Shown here: positions 45,637 through 58,614 of the stretch, piece after piece
How positions within the stretch are numbered: the first letter of the stretch is position 1
Layout: the number at the start of each line of letters is the position of its first letter
NCBI GenBank assembly: GCA_013400975.1
Contig: WBMZ01003322.1
Coordinates: 22,805 to 86,804 of the forward strand
DNA length: 64,000 nt
Direction: 5' to 3'
From: Atrichornis clamosus
Lineage: Eukaryota > Chordata > Aves > Passeriformes > Menuridae
Position numbers and translations under genes: made by a program
Notes under the pieces: generated by a model
The model's input: only the letters and a program-made list of their open reading frames with translations
Told to the model about the DNA's origin: nothing
Database searches by the model: none

Positions 45637-45820
45637 GTGAGGGTGGGGAGGCCCTGGCACAGGTTCCTGTGGCTGCCCCGTCCCTGGGAGTGTCCAAGGC
45701 CAGGTTGGATGGGGCTTGGAGCAACCTGGGATAGGGGAAGGTGTCCCTGCCCATGGCAGGCAGTGGAACTGGATTAGCTGTAAAGTCCCTTCCAACACAA
45801 AGTATTTTGTGATTCTGTGA
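45637..45820 (+). mobile_element. CR1 LINE 3' end
   Basis: GTGAGGGTGGGGAGGCCCTG, GCCAGGTTGGATGGGGCTTG, GAAGGTGTCCCTGCCCATGG and the terminal CCCTTCCAACACAAAGTATT with TTGTGATTCTGTGA. It is a well-preserved CR1 tail of about 185 bp in sense orientation. Confidence 0.94.
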
Positions 45821-48800
45821 GAGATTTGACAGTGCAGGTTTGAGGGCTGCATGCCCACAGTCCAGAATTTCTTTCTAACATCAACTTCTATTTACCCGAT
45901 GGTAAAAAAGAAAAGAAAAAAAACAAACAAATAAACAAAAGAAAACCCTACTAAAAAACAACCATCCAAAAATTCCAGGTAATCTATTACAAAACTAATC
46001 ACCAATTGAAATTTTTTATTCTGCAAGGTTTAAAAATAAGCAGGAAAAGACATCCCTTTCAAAGATAAATTACCAAATGTTGATCACAGAGGGGGAAGTT
46101 AAGCAAAAATAAAATATGATCTTTTGATTGAGATAATACCCGAGGTTGCAATACTTTGGAGTGTGTTTCAACACAGTAACCTGATATATATTTACTAAAT
46201 TGTTTGGCACACTCAGCATGTCCCCAGGGAACTGTTGGAGGGAACTAGCAGTACATTTTTCACTCCTTCCCTGTGCATTAGCAGACATAAGGTCACACTA
46301 GTATAGCAAAGATGGGTGCAGCCTCAGGCTCATTAGCTCACAGCAAGCTAGCCAGATGAGGCAGCGTGGTGTTTTGCTTTCATCATTCAAGCTTGAAAGG
46401 AAACTGTCGGCAGCCACTTGCTCTTAAAACAATGAAAATTTAGGTGACAGCAATCTCATTAGCTGAAAAGTAGCATTCAGCGAAGATAAAGATTTCTAGG
46501 TAAAGATTTCCCTCTTCTGCAACACAGAGGCACAAACTTATACGCAAACCATGTCCTTTGAATGCAAAAATCCATGTACGAGAAGAGGAAATAGTGCTTG
46601 TTAAACTGCAGCAGCCTCTGTGATTCAGTGAATTATATTTCTTGCAGGAAAATCAATGCCTGGATGACTGGCTTCCTTTCAGAATAATGCATACATTGTA
46701 GATGTATATATATATTTACAGAGCAGCACTTTAATCCGTAACCTTTGCCACAGGATTGACACTTTCTCTGCAGATGATTTTTTTCTGTCTTGCACAGACG
46801 TGAAAAGCAGAAAATGCAAAGGGCTGTAAATACTGCTATTCTCAGGGTTTTCCAGGCTTCAGACATGATGCATGCCCTGCTTGATAATTAAATACCTTTT
46901 GCATTCCAATTACTGTATGTGAAAGTCTATTGATGATGTTTTATTGGTTATATTTCATCACTGTAAGCTTTTAAGCTGAGTGGAGCTGTGTGCTTCTGTG
47001 GATTTCCTAAGGTCCAGGAGATCTGGGGTGGAAGACATATTTACACTCATTTTGATCTTTATTTTTTTCTCTGCTTCAGTTCAAAACTAACTTAACAGGG
47101 GGATGCTTTCCTGGTTATGTTCTATGAGAACCTGATCTTTATGATCATTTCTGAGTTCCCTGGTGGAGACACGAGGATGGTTTGTGTTTTTCTTAGTGGT
47201 GGTGGTGTTCCAAGGTGTCAGCAAACACTGGAAGAAAAGAACTTGCTCCCAGTCCAGCTGTCAGATATGCAAAAGCTGATTACCAGAGGCAAAAAAAGCT
47301 ACTAGATGTCAAGCTTCCAGTAAAAATTTGTGGCACGTCACTCCCTAGGATTTTTTTGAAAACCATAGATGTAAAGCATTATATTTACCCTTCAAGTTCA
47401 CATTTCAGCTTCTAATATATTTTTTTAGACTACCTCCCACGAACAGCGTTACCTTCCTTTTAGTGACTCCCTGCCTCAACTGTTGCCTTCCCATCTCTTG
47501 GTGGGATCTTCCTGACTCCTGTCTCTCCGCAGCTCTGTAGGGCAGAGGGCAGGAAGCAGGAATCCAGCCGTCCCTGGAATTGCAGTAGTGCTGGCAAGCC
47601 CAAAAGGCCTGTCAGTGCAACCAGGAGAGGGTCTCCCAAAAATTCCCCCATGGCCCAGCTGCCAGTAATTTGCTGCCTGTGATCCCTCAGGGAATACCAG
47701 GCAACGGCCTCCAAACCCCTCGCAGATGACCTTCCTTCATCCCCCGGTCACCTCTCAACCCTTCAGCTTGTGACAAGGTTTGGTTTCAACCCCTGAGGCA
47801 TCTTCTTTTCCCCACCCCACGATGAATTCTCTCCCAGGTGCTTTCTCATGTTCTTAAGTTCATCTTGTAAAATGCTGAGGGACAAAACTGCTGGAGTCAC
47901 TCTCTCAACCTTCTTCTTTGCATTCTGACTTATCCAGTTTGGACAAAAAGCTCTGTTTTTTCCCTACAATGTCTTTTACCTATTTTTTTTTTCCTTAGCT
48001 TATTTATGAAATGTATCAGAAATAATATACCAGTGTATAAAATTGCCTTCTGTCCTTTTGTATAAACAATAACCAGCCTGGATGAAGTTTGCAAGGAGGG
48101 AAAGTAAGTTAAAACAATGTGACTAAACCATTCCAAAATAATCATTGGAAAGAATCAAATTCACACCCACAGGGTTTATGTGAACAGATTCAAACTTGCC
48201 AGGGCTTTGGCATCCATTGCCATCTCTGGCACTCACAAGCAGGATTCACCAAAGCTTTATGAGTCAAGGAAACAAAACAAAAAGTCCAGAGTTTAGAAAA
48301 TAGTTTTCATCTGCTCTTTTAAAAAAAGGTTATTTGATCTTTAGACCAATTTATATTCATTTTTGCCAGGTTGAACTCTGTAACTACATCAGCTTTTTAG
48401 TGTGGATAGGTTTCAACTCCACTGGAGAGCCTCCAGAAAAGCAGAAGAGAAATGGGAAAATGTCTTGGTCATTGCTATTTTCCATTTATTTTGCAAACTA
48501 AGCATAATCTCAGTAGATACCTGCTGAAACCCCCTGTGAGACACTTTTCCCCACTTTGTAAGTTTCCCCAGTTTTTACGTTACCCCAGGGAAGGCCTGAG
48601 CCTGGATCTGTCAGGCCATGGTAGCCCAGGAGAATCAGCAACACTGGGTCTGACGGCTGGGCATCTACATGGCAAGTTTCTGTCTTAATTTTCTCTTAAT
48701 TAAGCCTCGAGAGCAAAGGATGTAATGTTGCTAAACACAAATGTGTGGCTGTGGGTCAGCTAGTTGCTGGTTTCAGGGAGGCTGGTGTAGAAGTGCAAAG

Positions 48801-49169
48801 CAGTCCATCTTTTCATTATGAGGCTTTTCATTTTTACTAGGCATGAGTTCGAACCCAAAACAAACCAGCATTAATTTAAAAAAGATAATAATCCAAAACA
48901 AAACAGAAATAAGTTAAAAAGTCCTTATTCCCATTTCCTTCCACCAAATTTGAGTCGTTTGTATGATGGTTTGGAACCAAACTTTGTGGTTGGCACCGTT
49001 TTCAGCAGTAAGGCTAAACAAAAGCTTGGATTCAAATATTCCTGCTTGTAGGAAAGCCTGAATCTGGAAATGTGTGACTTGTCTTAAACGTGCACAGCAC
49101 CTCTCCTCCGGAGATCTCTGTTGTTCTGCTGATGGAGGATGCACAGCTCCACAGAGTGGCAGCAGTCAG

Positions 49170-49205
49170 CGGGCAGGGAAACTGAGGCAAACTGTCTAAA
49201 AGCAG
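49170..49205 (-). repeat. Possible MIR/L2 fragment
   Basis: GGCAGGGAAACTGAGGCAAA matches the reversed MIR/L2 phrase 'ggggaaactgaggca'. It is too short for a firm call. Confidence 0.25.
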
Positions 49206-49694
49206 AGTAAGGCAGGAAAGGGAAACTTCAGTCACCTAAAATCTCTCTCACCAGAGGAGGTAGAGAGAATACAATTTGCTTCATTTTTTCATCAAGCCTG
49301 CTGGGTTCACAGAGTTCATGCTAACAATTGACTCATGCCAATCATCACTTTCACCTCTAAAAGAAAGGATGAAGATGTCAGTTCACAAAAAGCACTTTTC
49401 TAGACTCTTCACTTTTCCCACATGAAGTATTTTCCAACCTGAAGTAACAAAAATAAAGAAAGATATTAAAAGATGTTGTTGGCTTTGTTTTTAAGGAAGG
49501 AGGGGGAAAAAATGCTACAGACCTTCTGTGAATCCCACCCTGTATTTCATATTTCTCCAGTGAGGCTCACATTCTTTTATTCAGATTCCAAAAGTAGACA
49601 TAATTTGTTCCAAATGTTTTCAAAGGCAATCAGCAGCATCGGCTTACATTCTTTCCAGGGTTGGGAGAAAACTGTGAAATCTTCTAAACACTAA

Positions 49695-49800
49695 TAGAGG
49701 AATGAGTGAGGGGGAGGGATGGTAGAGAAGGGCATATGGAAGAAAGTGAGAGGGGAAAATGAGGAGAAAGAAGGGAGGAAAGAAAAAGAGAAAAAAATGC
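49695..49800. repeat. Purine-rich simple tract
   Basis: Mostly A and G for about 105 bp (e.g. GAGGGGAAAATGAGGAGAAA, GAAGGGAGGAAAGAAAAAGA) with a few T interruptions. It is less regular than the GAAA tract at 16.6 kb. Confidence 0.8.
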
Positions 49801-50269
49801 ATAAGGAATATGCTGATGATCTATTTGCTTATATTGTTACAGTTATGACTCCTTGAACAACTCTGGAGAGACTTTACTGCTTGCCAGCTGCATATTTCCA
49901 TTGGCAAGGTAGCTCACAGTTCTTAGCATGATATTATGTAGCAGAATATGATTGAGAAATAGGCCATAAAATTATATATTTATTGCAAGACTGTCAGTGT
50001 GATTTTTGCAGGGAAGCTCAACATATAACTCCCTGTGTGTTGCACGTCTATTTTGTCTGCTAGAGATCTTTGATGAGTTACTCATCAGTCATGGCGCAGG
50101 TTTAGAAGTCTGGACAGATGTTACCCGTGCAAATAAAGGCAAAAATGCTGCAATTTGTCTTCCATTTAAGCATCTATACAAGCCACAGTTTTGTTGAATG
50201 TTTGCCTTCTAGATGCAGTGTGGTCTGGAACAGCCTGAGTGCAGTGAGGGCTCGTGGAGTGCTGCCTGC

Positions 50270-50352
50270 CCAGCCGCTGGCTCTCTGTGTGGCCTTTGAC
50301 AACTCATTTAATCCTGAGCTTCCCAAACCTATAAAACAGGAACAATAATTCT
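50270..50352 (+). repeat. Possible MIR/L2-type ancient repeat
   Basis: CTCTGTGTGGCCTTTGACAA, CTCATTTAATCCTGAGCTTC and CCTATAAAACAGGAACAATA align in order with the MIR/L2 stretch 'tgtgtgaccttgggcaagtcatttaacct...ctcatctgtaaaatggggataataat'. This is the best of the old-repeat candidates in the window, though diverged. Confidence 0.5.
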
Positions 50353-53300
50353 TGTGGTGCTCCCTGCACAGGGACAAGTGTAGGGATTCCTTCTGCACAG
50401 CCATGGCCCTTACCAGGTGCTCATCACCTTCATGCCACTGGCTTACAGAGCTCAACAGCAAAAGGCCAGGTGATGCGGGCCTGATGGTGACCACCAGAGC
50501 CAAGGATTCTCTTCTCCTCCCCACAAGCTCAAATCCCATACCAAATCCAACCGAGAGACAGGTTCACCATCCTACAGTTTCCAAGCTGGAGACGTTTGTC
50601 CAAGCCTCCCAAAGGTCAAACGTCTGCTGCTGTCCCCTGCCTGCCCTCCCGGGCTGGGCATGGTGCCATGCACGTGGTCCATCCTCCTGGGACAGTCCCC
50701 ATTAGCTCAGCCCCACATCCCACACTGGCAGGGCCGTGAGCACCCATGGCCAGCAAACAGAGAGTAAAGGATCGGTGGCTAGTGTTTAATGGGCACACAT
50801 TAATTCTTAAGCTTTCAAAAGCTCTAATTAAGCCTGGCTTTCATTTGAAGTGCACCCAAAGTAGGAGAGTAGGCCATTTGTTTTTACACAGCTGAGGAAT
50901 GTGAGTTTAACTATCTCAGGAAGGAAAAAGAAATTAAAAACACTTGAAGACTGGTAAACTCAACCACCTGTACTCCTGCAGTACAGGAAAGTTTCTCTTC
51001 CCACTGCAGGTCAGAGCTTTGAAGAGCTACAAGTGTAAAACTTGTTTGCTAGTGTAAAACTTGAATTTAATACAATTCCCTTTGCTAAAAGCAGCAGGGC
51101 TTGGGGAGTTTTCACCAGCATTTTGTCACTGTCCACCCAGCACTGACAAACTCATCCAGTCTGCACTTGTGTACCATGAGGCATCGCCACCTCTGCAATC
51201 CTGCTTCTCAGAGGGGCAGATCCTAGATAAGACAAGACATCCAAACAAAGCTGTGCAAGCTCAGCTCCCTCTGACTAACTGTTTGGACAGTTTTAATCAT
51301 AAACAGTATAGTAAATTAGTGCTAGTCGTGCCAAGTTGTTTTAATGCCTACACGCTTTCTGCTCCGTGCCCAAAACACTGCTGGTTTGTCTTCTGACACT
51401 TGCAGCAGCCTCTAAGACATTCTTGTACATCTTGGAGAAACGTGTTTTGAGAGATACTAAAGGGGCCTGGAAAAGACCAGATTCTACCTTTCAGTTGTGG
51501 GTGCACCTGGGGAACTGGTACCCCTTTGAATGGGGCAAGGGTTTGTGAGACTTTTTTAGCACTCACGCCAAAATTATGTATTTACTTAGAAAAACTTTAA
51601 AGTTGAATTATGAAATAAAGTCTGACAGTGATATAAAAACAAGGAGTTTTTCATTCAAATAGGATTGAAAAAACTGAAGAAATGACTTAGTTTTCAGTGG
51701 CAACTGGAAACGTGATATTTGGTTTAAAAATACGGGAAAGGAATTGAAAAAAATGTTTACGGTTTATTCGTTGAAAACAATCAGCTAAATTAAATTAGCA
51801 CAAGTACTTTCCATAAAAGAAAGTCATTTAAATAAGTTACAGAAGGAAATCCTGAGATTTTATGTTCCAAGTTGTAAAACATCCTTCATGGGAAGGAGTT
51901 GGGAACTGGGAGGAAGAACAAAATGGGTACTGAAATTAAACTGTCTTCTTTCCACTGAGATGCCTCACCTTGGTAAGAATTTGAAAACTAATTAAGCACT
52001 AGATTTACAACCTGGGGAAAAAAAAATGAAAGCTTAACTGAGATTCAGCAATAAGCTTTTCTTCCACCATAGCAGATACGAATCTCCATACCTGTTCTTG
52101 AGATTGTCTTAAATGCCTTGAGTATCTTATCTTCTGGGTCTTCAGACCAGGGTGAGAGATTGCACATATATTGAGTAACAATGTGCAGGGAATACTGTGG
52201 TCCTGGACAGTCACAGTTTTTTTCCAAATCATTTCCAAGCCCCTCCATTTTGATACCAAGTTTTGTTTCTGGAAGTTCTTTTCTAATGTTCTTTCCAGCA
52301 ACCTCACTGCACTTTCTCAAACTAGTCAGAAAAGTAAATAAAGTAGGGAAAAAAAAAAAAAAAAGAATTAAACTTTTCCCAAACAGGAGCCTTCTCTGGA
52401 GCAACTGGTTCCTTCCACTCCTGCGTGAGACAATGTTTACAATTAGCTTCCCAATAACACCATCTGGGAGAGCATCAGCCTTACTATACTTTCACACCCA
52501 GGCCTCAATACGACCATGAAATCAAAACAAGGCAATTTTTCCAACCACCTGGCAAGTTTCCCCTGGATTTCAGAAATAAAGAGCCAGCACAAGAAACTAT
52601 GGCCTGATCTAACCACAGCTATTCTGTCTTGCAGCCCATGGTGAGAATGTCTTACAGATTTAACCACAACCAGCACTTCCTTTTTGGCAAAGTGGATTTT
52701 TTTCCCCCGAGATCTTTTCTTTGGAAAATTTTCTTCATCTGACACCACTATGCCTGGTCCATTGAACTTTGGTTCCAGTCCCTAAGCATTGCTGTCTGTA
52801 ATATTTATTGAAAGTTTGGAAGGAAGGGGAGGAGGGTGAGGCAGAAGCAGTTGCTGTGGTTCCACTGTGAGCCTAATGACACTCAGCCCACAAAGAATTT
52901 CCTCTTTTCACACGATCACTGCAGTTGTGTCATAGTCCTGGTAAACCAAGGGACCTTATGACAGGACACTTGAGAAGTTGCAGTGTTCTTCACTCTAATT
53001 TCATTTTAAATTTTTAAGCAGGATGACCTCAATCCAGTTCTGCAGTACTCCTCACATTGATTAAGGTTCCTGTTGCACATCCCTACACTTATTTCCACAA
53101 GGACACTGGGACAACTACAGCATTCTGATCAACATGTATTACAAAATAAATCAGATTCTAGCATTTCATTCCCTATCTTCCAAAGAAAACCTGTTTTCAC
53201 TATGCATTTTAGCCAAAAATGTGGTGAAATTCTAGGACAGGTTGAAGGCTAATTCATACAATGCTGATATCTTTCCCCAGGGACTTGTTCAATCCTTTTT

Positions 53301-55799
53301 CACACTGTGACATGATGGAGTAGCTGCTCAATGTATGCTGTTGTGCCAACCTCCAGCTTTGTCAGAATCATCTGTATTTTCACTGAGTCCAAGAGTACAG
53401 CTCTGAAATTGAATTCAGAATGATTTTAAGACATACTGTTTTATTATTATTACTCTTATTATTCTTCTTGTCATTGTTATGACTATTATAATTCCTAAAT
53501 ACTTAAAATCATACTTTCATTAACTAGCTTCTACAAAATACTTTTTTACAGATTGAATTTGTTGGGCACTTTTGATATTTGTGACACAGTTACTTCCAAA
53601 GTTGTAATCAAATTTTGTATTTGTTCCAGTAGACAGTCTTCTGAAAGAATCCAAGGATTCAAGTCTTCCCCGGTCTTTTCCTTCCCTCCTATCAAATCTC
53701 TCCACCTGTGATGATCTTGGGCTCCTAAAATTTTCTCTAGAATCATGTGAAAACAAACTCTTACAATTTGTCCAATTATCCCTGTGTCCTTCATAGATTT
53801 TTGCATTTATTGGCAAAATTCCAAGATAGGTTTTGCACTGTCCACAGTTGAACGCAGAACCTTCTTCCCTCAAAGGATATCTCCACTGGGCAGTGGTGAG
53901 GCTCTGTCCTGTCAAGCCTTGGATTGATCAAAGTCTCTTTTGGCTGTGTCAGGATTTAATTCATTTGTTCTCGCAATCTTTGTTTTCCCAGTTGCCCGTT
54001 TCCCTCAGTTATAGACCAAAATTCTTCCTGCGAGTCCCACAGTTTTCATGAGCCGTACTAAATCCCCTTTTCCAAAAACCCCAAGCCATGCCTCCAAGTG
54101 TTTCCATACTTGATGGTGACCCAATTCCATTGTGAGTAATCCCTTCCTCTTTCATCCACCTGCTCCAAGGAACCCTCCAGGATCTTTGGTAAGTTCAGGA
54201 GCCTCTGCTGCAGTCCCGGGCCCTCGTTTGCTGACCTTAAGTTGCCACCTCCCACAGAGCTCTGTCCTTTTTCAACCCTCAGCTGCTCTGGGATGTGGAG
54301 TTTGGGCACACTGGGGGACTAGTCTCCACAGGCTCTTTACAGGTTCAGCTGGAGTCTCCTTGGGTGTGCTCGGGCAAGATGAGGTGACTCCTTCCATCAC
54401 ACTCCAAAGGGCTACTTCTAGATTTGGGTAATGCAGCTTCTTTCCTGGGGATACAGTGCTGTGGTACCACAGAAGTTGGCTGTCCGAAAATGCCCCAGTC
54501 TTTTTCCTCTCTCCCTCACACACTTTTTATCTAGTCTCCAAGTTTTTCACTTGGATCATGAAATTAAACAGAAGCAAGAACTCACAGTGGCTTTTTGCTT
54601 AAAAATATTTTGCTTCTGTGTCACTCAGTCTGGGATAATCCCGCCTTTCTGTTCCAGGACACTGTTGGTTACAGAAAATGCGGAAGATAAATGTGCCCAG
54701 TCTTACCAAATCTTCCAACTGGCCCAGTTCCCCATCCACTGACTCATCCAGACATGCTGGTCTGCACGCCTTTCATTTCTTGCAGAAGCTGATGTTTCCA
54801 GCTCCCTGAATCCATGCCACAACACATCTTGGGTAGAAAGAGATCAGACCATAACTTTCTCCATGTCCTCTGCTGGGCCTGGGGACAACTTACACCATAG
54901 GGATCCACATTGCTGGGCTAGGATGGGACCTTTTCCAGTGAGGTTCTGGGTCTATTCAGACTTTTTGTAGCTTTTGTCCTAGGAAATATTTTATATTCTC
55001 CAAATACAACTCCAAGCTAAGCTCTTTCAGGGGCGCTTACAGGCAATCTTTGAAAACTTTCTGGCTTCATCCACTGCCCTTGTTTTGGTTTTTGTTTTAG
55101 TTTATCTGATCTGTATGATCATTTCCATTATTTGTTCCAGTTTGGATCAAGAGGAATTACCAGTCTGCCACTTCTCTCCCTGGGAACCGGATCCCGCTGC
55201 TGATATTAACATGACTCCTTATGTCATGAGCAATTAATCAGAATTTGGGGCCTCCAGGGTTGTTCTGTCAGGAGGCAGCACTGCTGCTTTAGCCAAGCAG
55301 TGCATGAGTGCCATCCTTTTTAGTCATAAAGAATATGTGAACGTATGACTCATTTTCCTAAGCGGAGCAGGAGTTGCCCAGAACAGTTTCCATGTTTCCA
55401 GGCACATCTCTAGTGGGAATTTCATCTTCTGGGCAACATTACATAAGCTTTTCTCATACCATCCTCTTCTTCTTTCTCCAGTCTAAATAACTACTGTCTA
55501 ACATCTCCCCAAAACTGCTGCTGTATTTTTTAATTGCATTTAGAATTTGAGGCCAAAACCTTTGGTCTGAATATCCTAGTTTTCTTACGCTTTTTTACCC
55601 TGTCTGTGTCACGGACATTTTATTACTGAGATGTGCTATTAGCCTTAAGTGCGGGGGTTTTTTTTAATCGCTGTATTTTGTTGTTCTTTATTAGCTGACA
55701 TCCCTGAAAAAATTCCCCAGTACCTGGCTGAAATACTAAGTCATCTGATTTAGTTAAGTTTCCACCAGCCTCAGGTATTCTGGGTAATGGAGTGTTTTT

Positions 55800-56200
55800 C
55801 ATTGCATGGTCGTTTTACTGCAATTCCACTGTAATTACACTTAGAATATATTTTTAAATGCATATAATTACCACTAAGTTGAAGTGTATGACTGGCACTA
55901 TTAACTCTCTGTTCTTAATGGAACAGAATTTAACCTGGAGCTGTACTAGAATTATTCTGAAAATGTTGTAGCTGTTTTGTGTATACTAATGCAAAATAAA
56001 ACTTTTAAATAATTGCAGTGTATGGTTGTGAACTGAGCCTCTAAAAATTCTTTAATCATAAAAATCCATGTGCAAATGACATAATTACCCTTAATATTAT
56101 TTTAATACCAAATATATTTGTCAAACTCTTTTACATCAAAGAGTAGTGTAATAAATCTGAAAGCTGTGCTAATATGGATGACCTTCCTTTTGATATGAGT
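55800..56200. promoter_or_regulatory. AT-rich block, conserved-element-like composition
   Basis: It is dense in homeodomain-type words (TGTAATTACACTT, CATATAATTACCACT, GACATAATTACCC) without low-complexity runs. Such composition is common in vertebrate conserved non-coding elements. Nothing here proves conservation or function. Confidence 0.2.
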
Positions 56201-57705
56201 TTGTAATAATTATAGACATAAAAAGTGGAACCGTTTCATAATTATGTGGGACATGTGTTGAGAGAGCAGTTGAGTAATTATGCTGTAGTTTTGTCTTGTA
56301 TTTGGATCTTTCTTTAGCCACTGGACTTGTGATGAGTAGAGCTTTTTGAGACCTGGGTTCAAGAGTGAAGACAAGAGGCAATAAAATATACCGTATCCTA
56401 AAGTAAATCAAGTATGACTTTAAAACTGTAAAAGGCTGAGTCAACGCTCCATTATTTTTTGCTCTGGCATAGTGTCTCTGATGTTGATGGAGATAAATGG
56501 CTGTAAAATTGGTGTGACAGACTGGATATCAAGCTTTGTCAGAACAAGCTTATGAGACTTCAGGTATTTCCTACTTTCAGTCCACAGAGCTCAGACCAGC
56601 CTTTTCTCCTGGCTAAGAGCTGGTCACTGACAGAGCCTTGATCTGGATGTCACAGCCAATAAATTCCCAGGCAAACGCAGACACAGAAAAACAAAAGAAA
56701 ACCCCCCAAAATAATGAGGACAGAAACACTAATAGCCAGTCTCACTTGAACAGGAACAAAATTATGTTCAGGCCTGGTCTGAGATAAGGGCAAGTGACTG
56801 AGAAAATTTTTTCTTGTGGAGGCTCTATTTTAATGGTTGAAATTCAGTCATTCCTATTTATGCTTCTTTTCAGGTTCTAAATTATAACAGCCTATTAAAT
56901 AAGCAGCAGGTGGCCAAAAAGAGAGGTACAGTGCTAACTGGACATGCAGGAGAACTCCAAATGGGGCAGAAATGCACACCTTTTATAGAGATTTATGGAA
57001 TTTTTTTGTTTCAAAATTCCTTTTTTGTTCGAAAGCTGTTTCATTATAGCAAAAAAATGGAGAAGTGTGAAGAGGAGACCCATGCCAGATGAAGGGAAGT
57101 GTGTGAGATCTACTGTGTGAGAATGTCCTAGATAATGACTGACAGCTGCGAGGTTTTGGTCTCACTTTCATTTTAATGGCATCCTCCAGTGATATGCACT
57201 GGATTTCAAGCCTTTGTCGCACTGTCAGCTCCTGTGATGATCCACAGAATATGGGCATTTGACAGGTCTTTAATAAACAGTTGGCTGCTGGGATGAATTG
57301 AAGTTCAGCTGGATCCAGCTCAAGTTCAGCAGAACAGATAAGGCTGTTAAGTCACCTTTATGCTACAAAAGAAAAAAAAAAAAAGAGAAGGAAGGGGGGA
57401 AAAAATCCAGGCTTGGACACCTGCTATTTTTTCAGACATTAATTATGAGACCTTATTTCTGCAGAGGATGATAATGGAGTAGCAAGCTACAGTAACACAT
57501 TCTGACTACAAGAAAACTAAAACTACAGCTAACAGCATGAGAAAACATGGGTTTTTCCTTTTTTCTTGGTTTTTAATCTACCTGTTGTCAACTGAAAACC
57601 CTCCAGGGGAATTCAGTTTATTGTCTTTTTTGGCAGAAATGGGATTCCAGGCCTGTTTTTTATTTTGTTGCATTGACGTTCTTCTGGCACTGGCTCCCAG
57701 AAACA

Positions 57706-58612
57706 ATCACAGAATCACAGAATCTGAGAATCGTCTAGGTTGGAAAAGACCTCCGAGGTCACAGTCCAACCTGTGATCCCCACCTTCTCACCCAGCCAGA
57801 GCACTGAGTGCCATGTCCAGTTGTTCCCTGGACACCTCCAGGGATGGGGACTCCACCACCTCCCTGGGCAGTGGGTGCCAGGGCTGGACAACCCCACCTG
57901 TAAAGAAATTCCTTCTGATGTTCAACCTGAACCGCTCCTGGCACAGTTGAAGACCATGTCCTCATCCTGTCCCTGTTCCCTGGGAGCAGAGCCCGACCAC
58001 CCCTGGCTGCCCCCTCCTGTCAGGGCGTTGTGCAGAGCCAGAAGGGCCTCCCTGAGCCTCCTTTGCTCCAGGCTGAGCCCCCCCCAGCTCCCTCAGCCGC
58101 TCCTGCTGCTCCAGCCCCTTCCCAGCTCCGTTCCCTGCCCTGGACACGCTCCAGCCCCTCAGGGTCTCTCCTGTCCTGAGGGGCCCAGAGCTGTCCCCAG
58201 CACTGGCGGTGCCCCAGCAGGGCCAGCACAGGGGACGGGCACTGCCCTGGGGCTGTGGCCACCCCATGGCTGGGTCAGCCCAGGGGCCATTGGCCTCTTG
58301 CCCACCTGGGCACAGCTGGGCTGATGTCCAGTGCTGTCACCAGCACCCCCAGGGCCTTTCCCAGTGGGCAGTTTCCAGCCCCTCTGCCCCAGCCTGTAGT
58401 GCTGGTTGTGGTTATTGTGGCCAAAGTGTAGAACACAGCAACTGGTCTTGCTGAACCTCATATCTCCGGTCTCAGCCCACAGGCCCAGCCTGTCCAGATA
58501 CCCCTGCAGAGCCTTCCTGCCCTCCAGCAGAACAACACTCCCACCCAGCTTGGTGTTGTCCATGGATTTATTATTTGTAGACTCAATCCTCACATCCAGA
58601 TCATGCATTTAT
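57706..58612 (-). mobile_element. GC-rich CR1 LINE, RT C-terminus to 3' end
   Basis: The left end is the 3' terminus with the CR1 8-bp repeats (AATCACAGAATCACAGAATC), followed by GGTTGGAAAAGACCTCCGAG and the tail (ACCTCCAGGGATGGGGACTC). On the minus strand the 5' end reads [20 protein letters not shown] then [20 protein letters not shown] and VLHFGHNN, i.e. the CR1 region after the catalytic FADD. About 900 bp long and relatively well preserved, with frameshifts. It belongs to the same subfamily as 18040-18830 and is inverted relative to it; the parts shared near 58030-58290 and 18260-18540 look almost identical. The GC-rich open frames on the plus strand (up to 194 codons) are antisense shadows. 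Confidence 0.95.
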
Positions 58613-58614
58613 TT

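Larger units (their letters stand above)
45825..57700. other. 12-kb interval without CR1, no gene recognised
   Basis: The longest stretch lacking any CR1 that I can see. It includes A-rich patches (45907-45960, 52348-52363), a purine-rich tract (49695-49800), two weak L2/MIR-like hints (49170-49205, 50270-50352) and AT-rich, conserved-element-like sequence at 55800-56200. Minus-strand open frames at 53520-53915 (131 codons) and 54058-54309 (83 codons) have no domain I can name. Confidence 0.4.

Noticed and set aside
53520..54309. Adjacent minus-strand frames considered as a degraded retroviral gag region
   Set aside because: No zinc knuckle, protease or reverse-transcriptase motif and no flanking LTR pair or primer-binding site could be recognised. 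The idea rests on impression only.
57706..57726. AATCACAG repeats as a separate microsatellite
   Set aside because: These are the terminal 8-bp repeats that belong to the CR1 3' end.
57740..58324. 194-codon proline-rich plus-strand frame
   Set aside because: Antisense to a GC-rich CR1 copy. The coding sense of the element is the minus strand.
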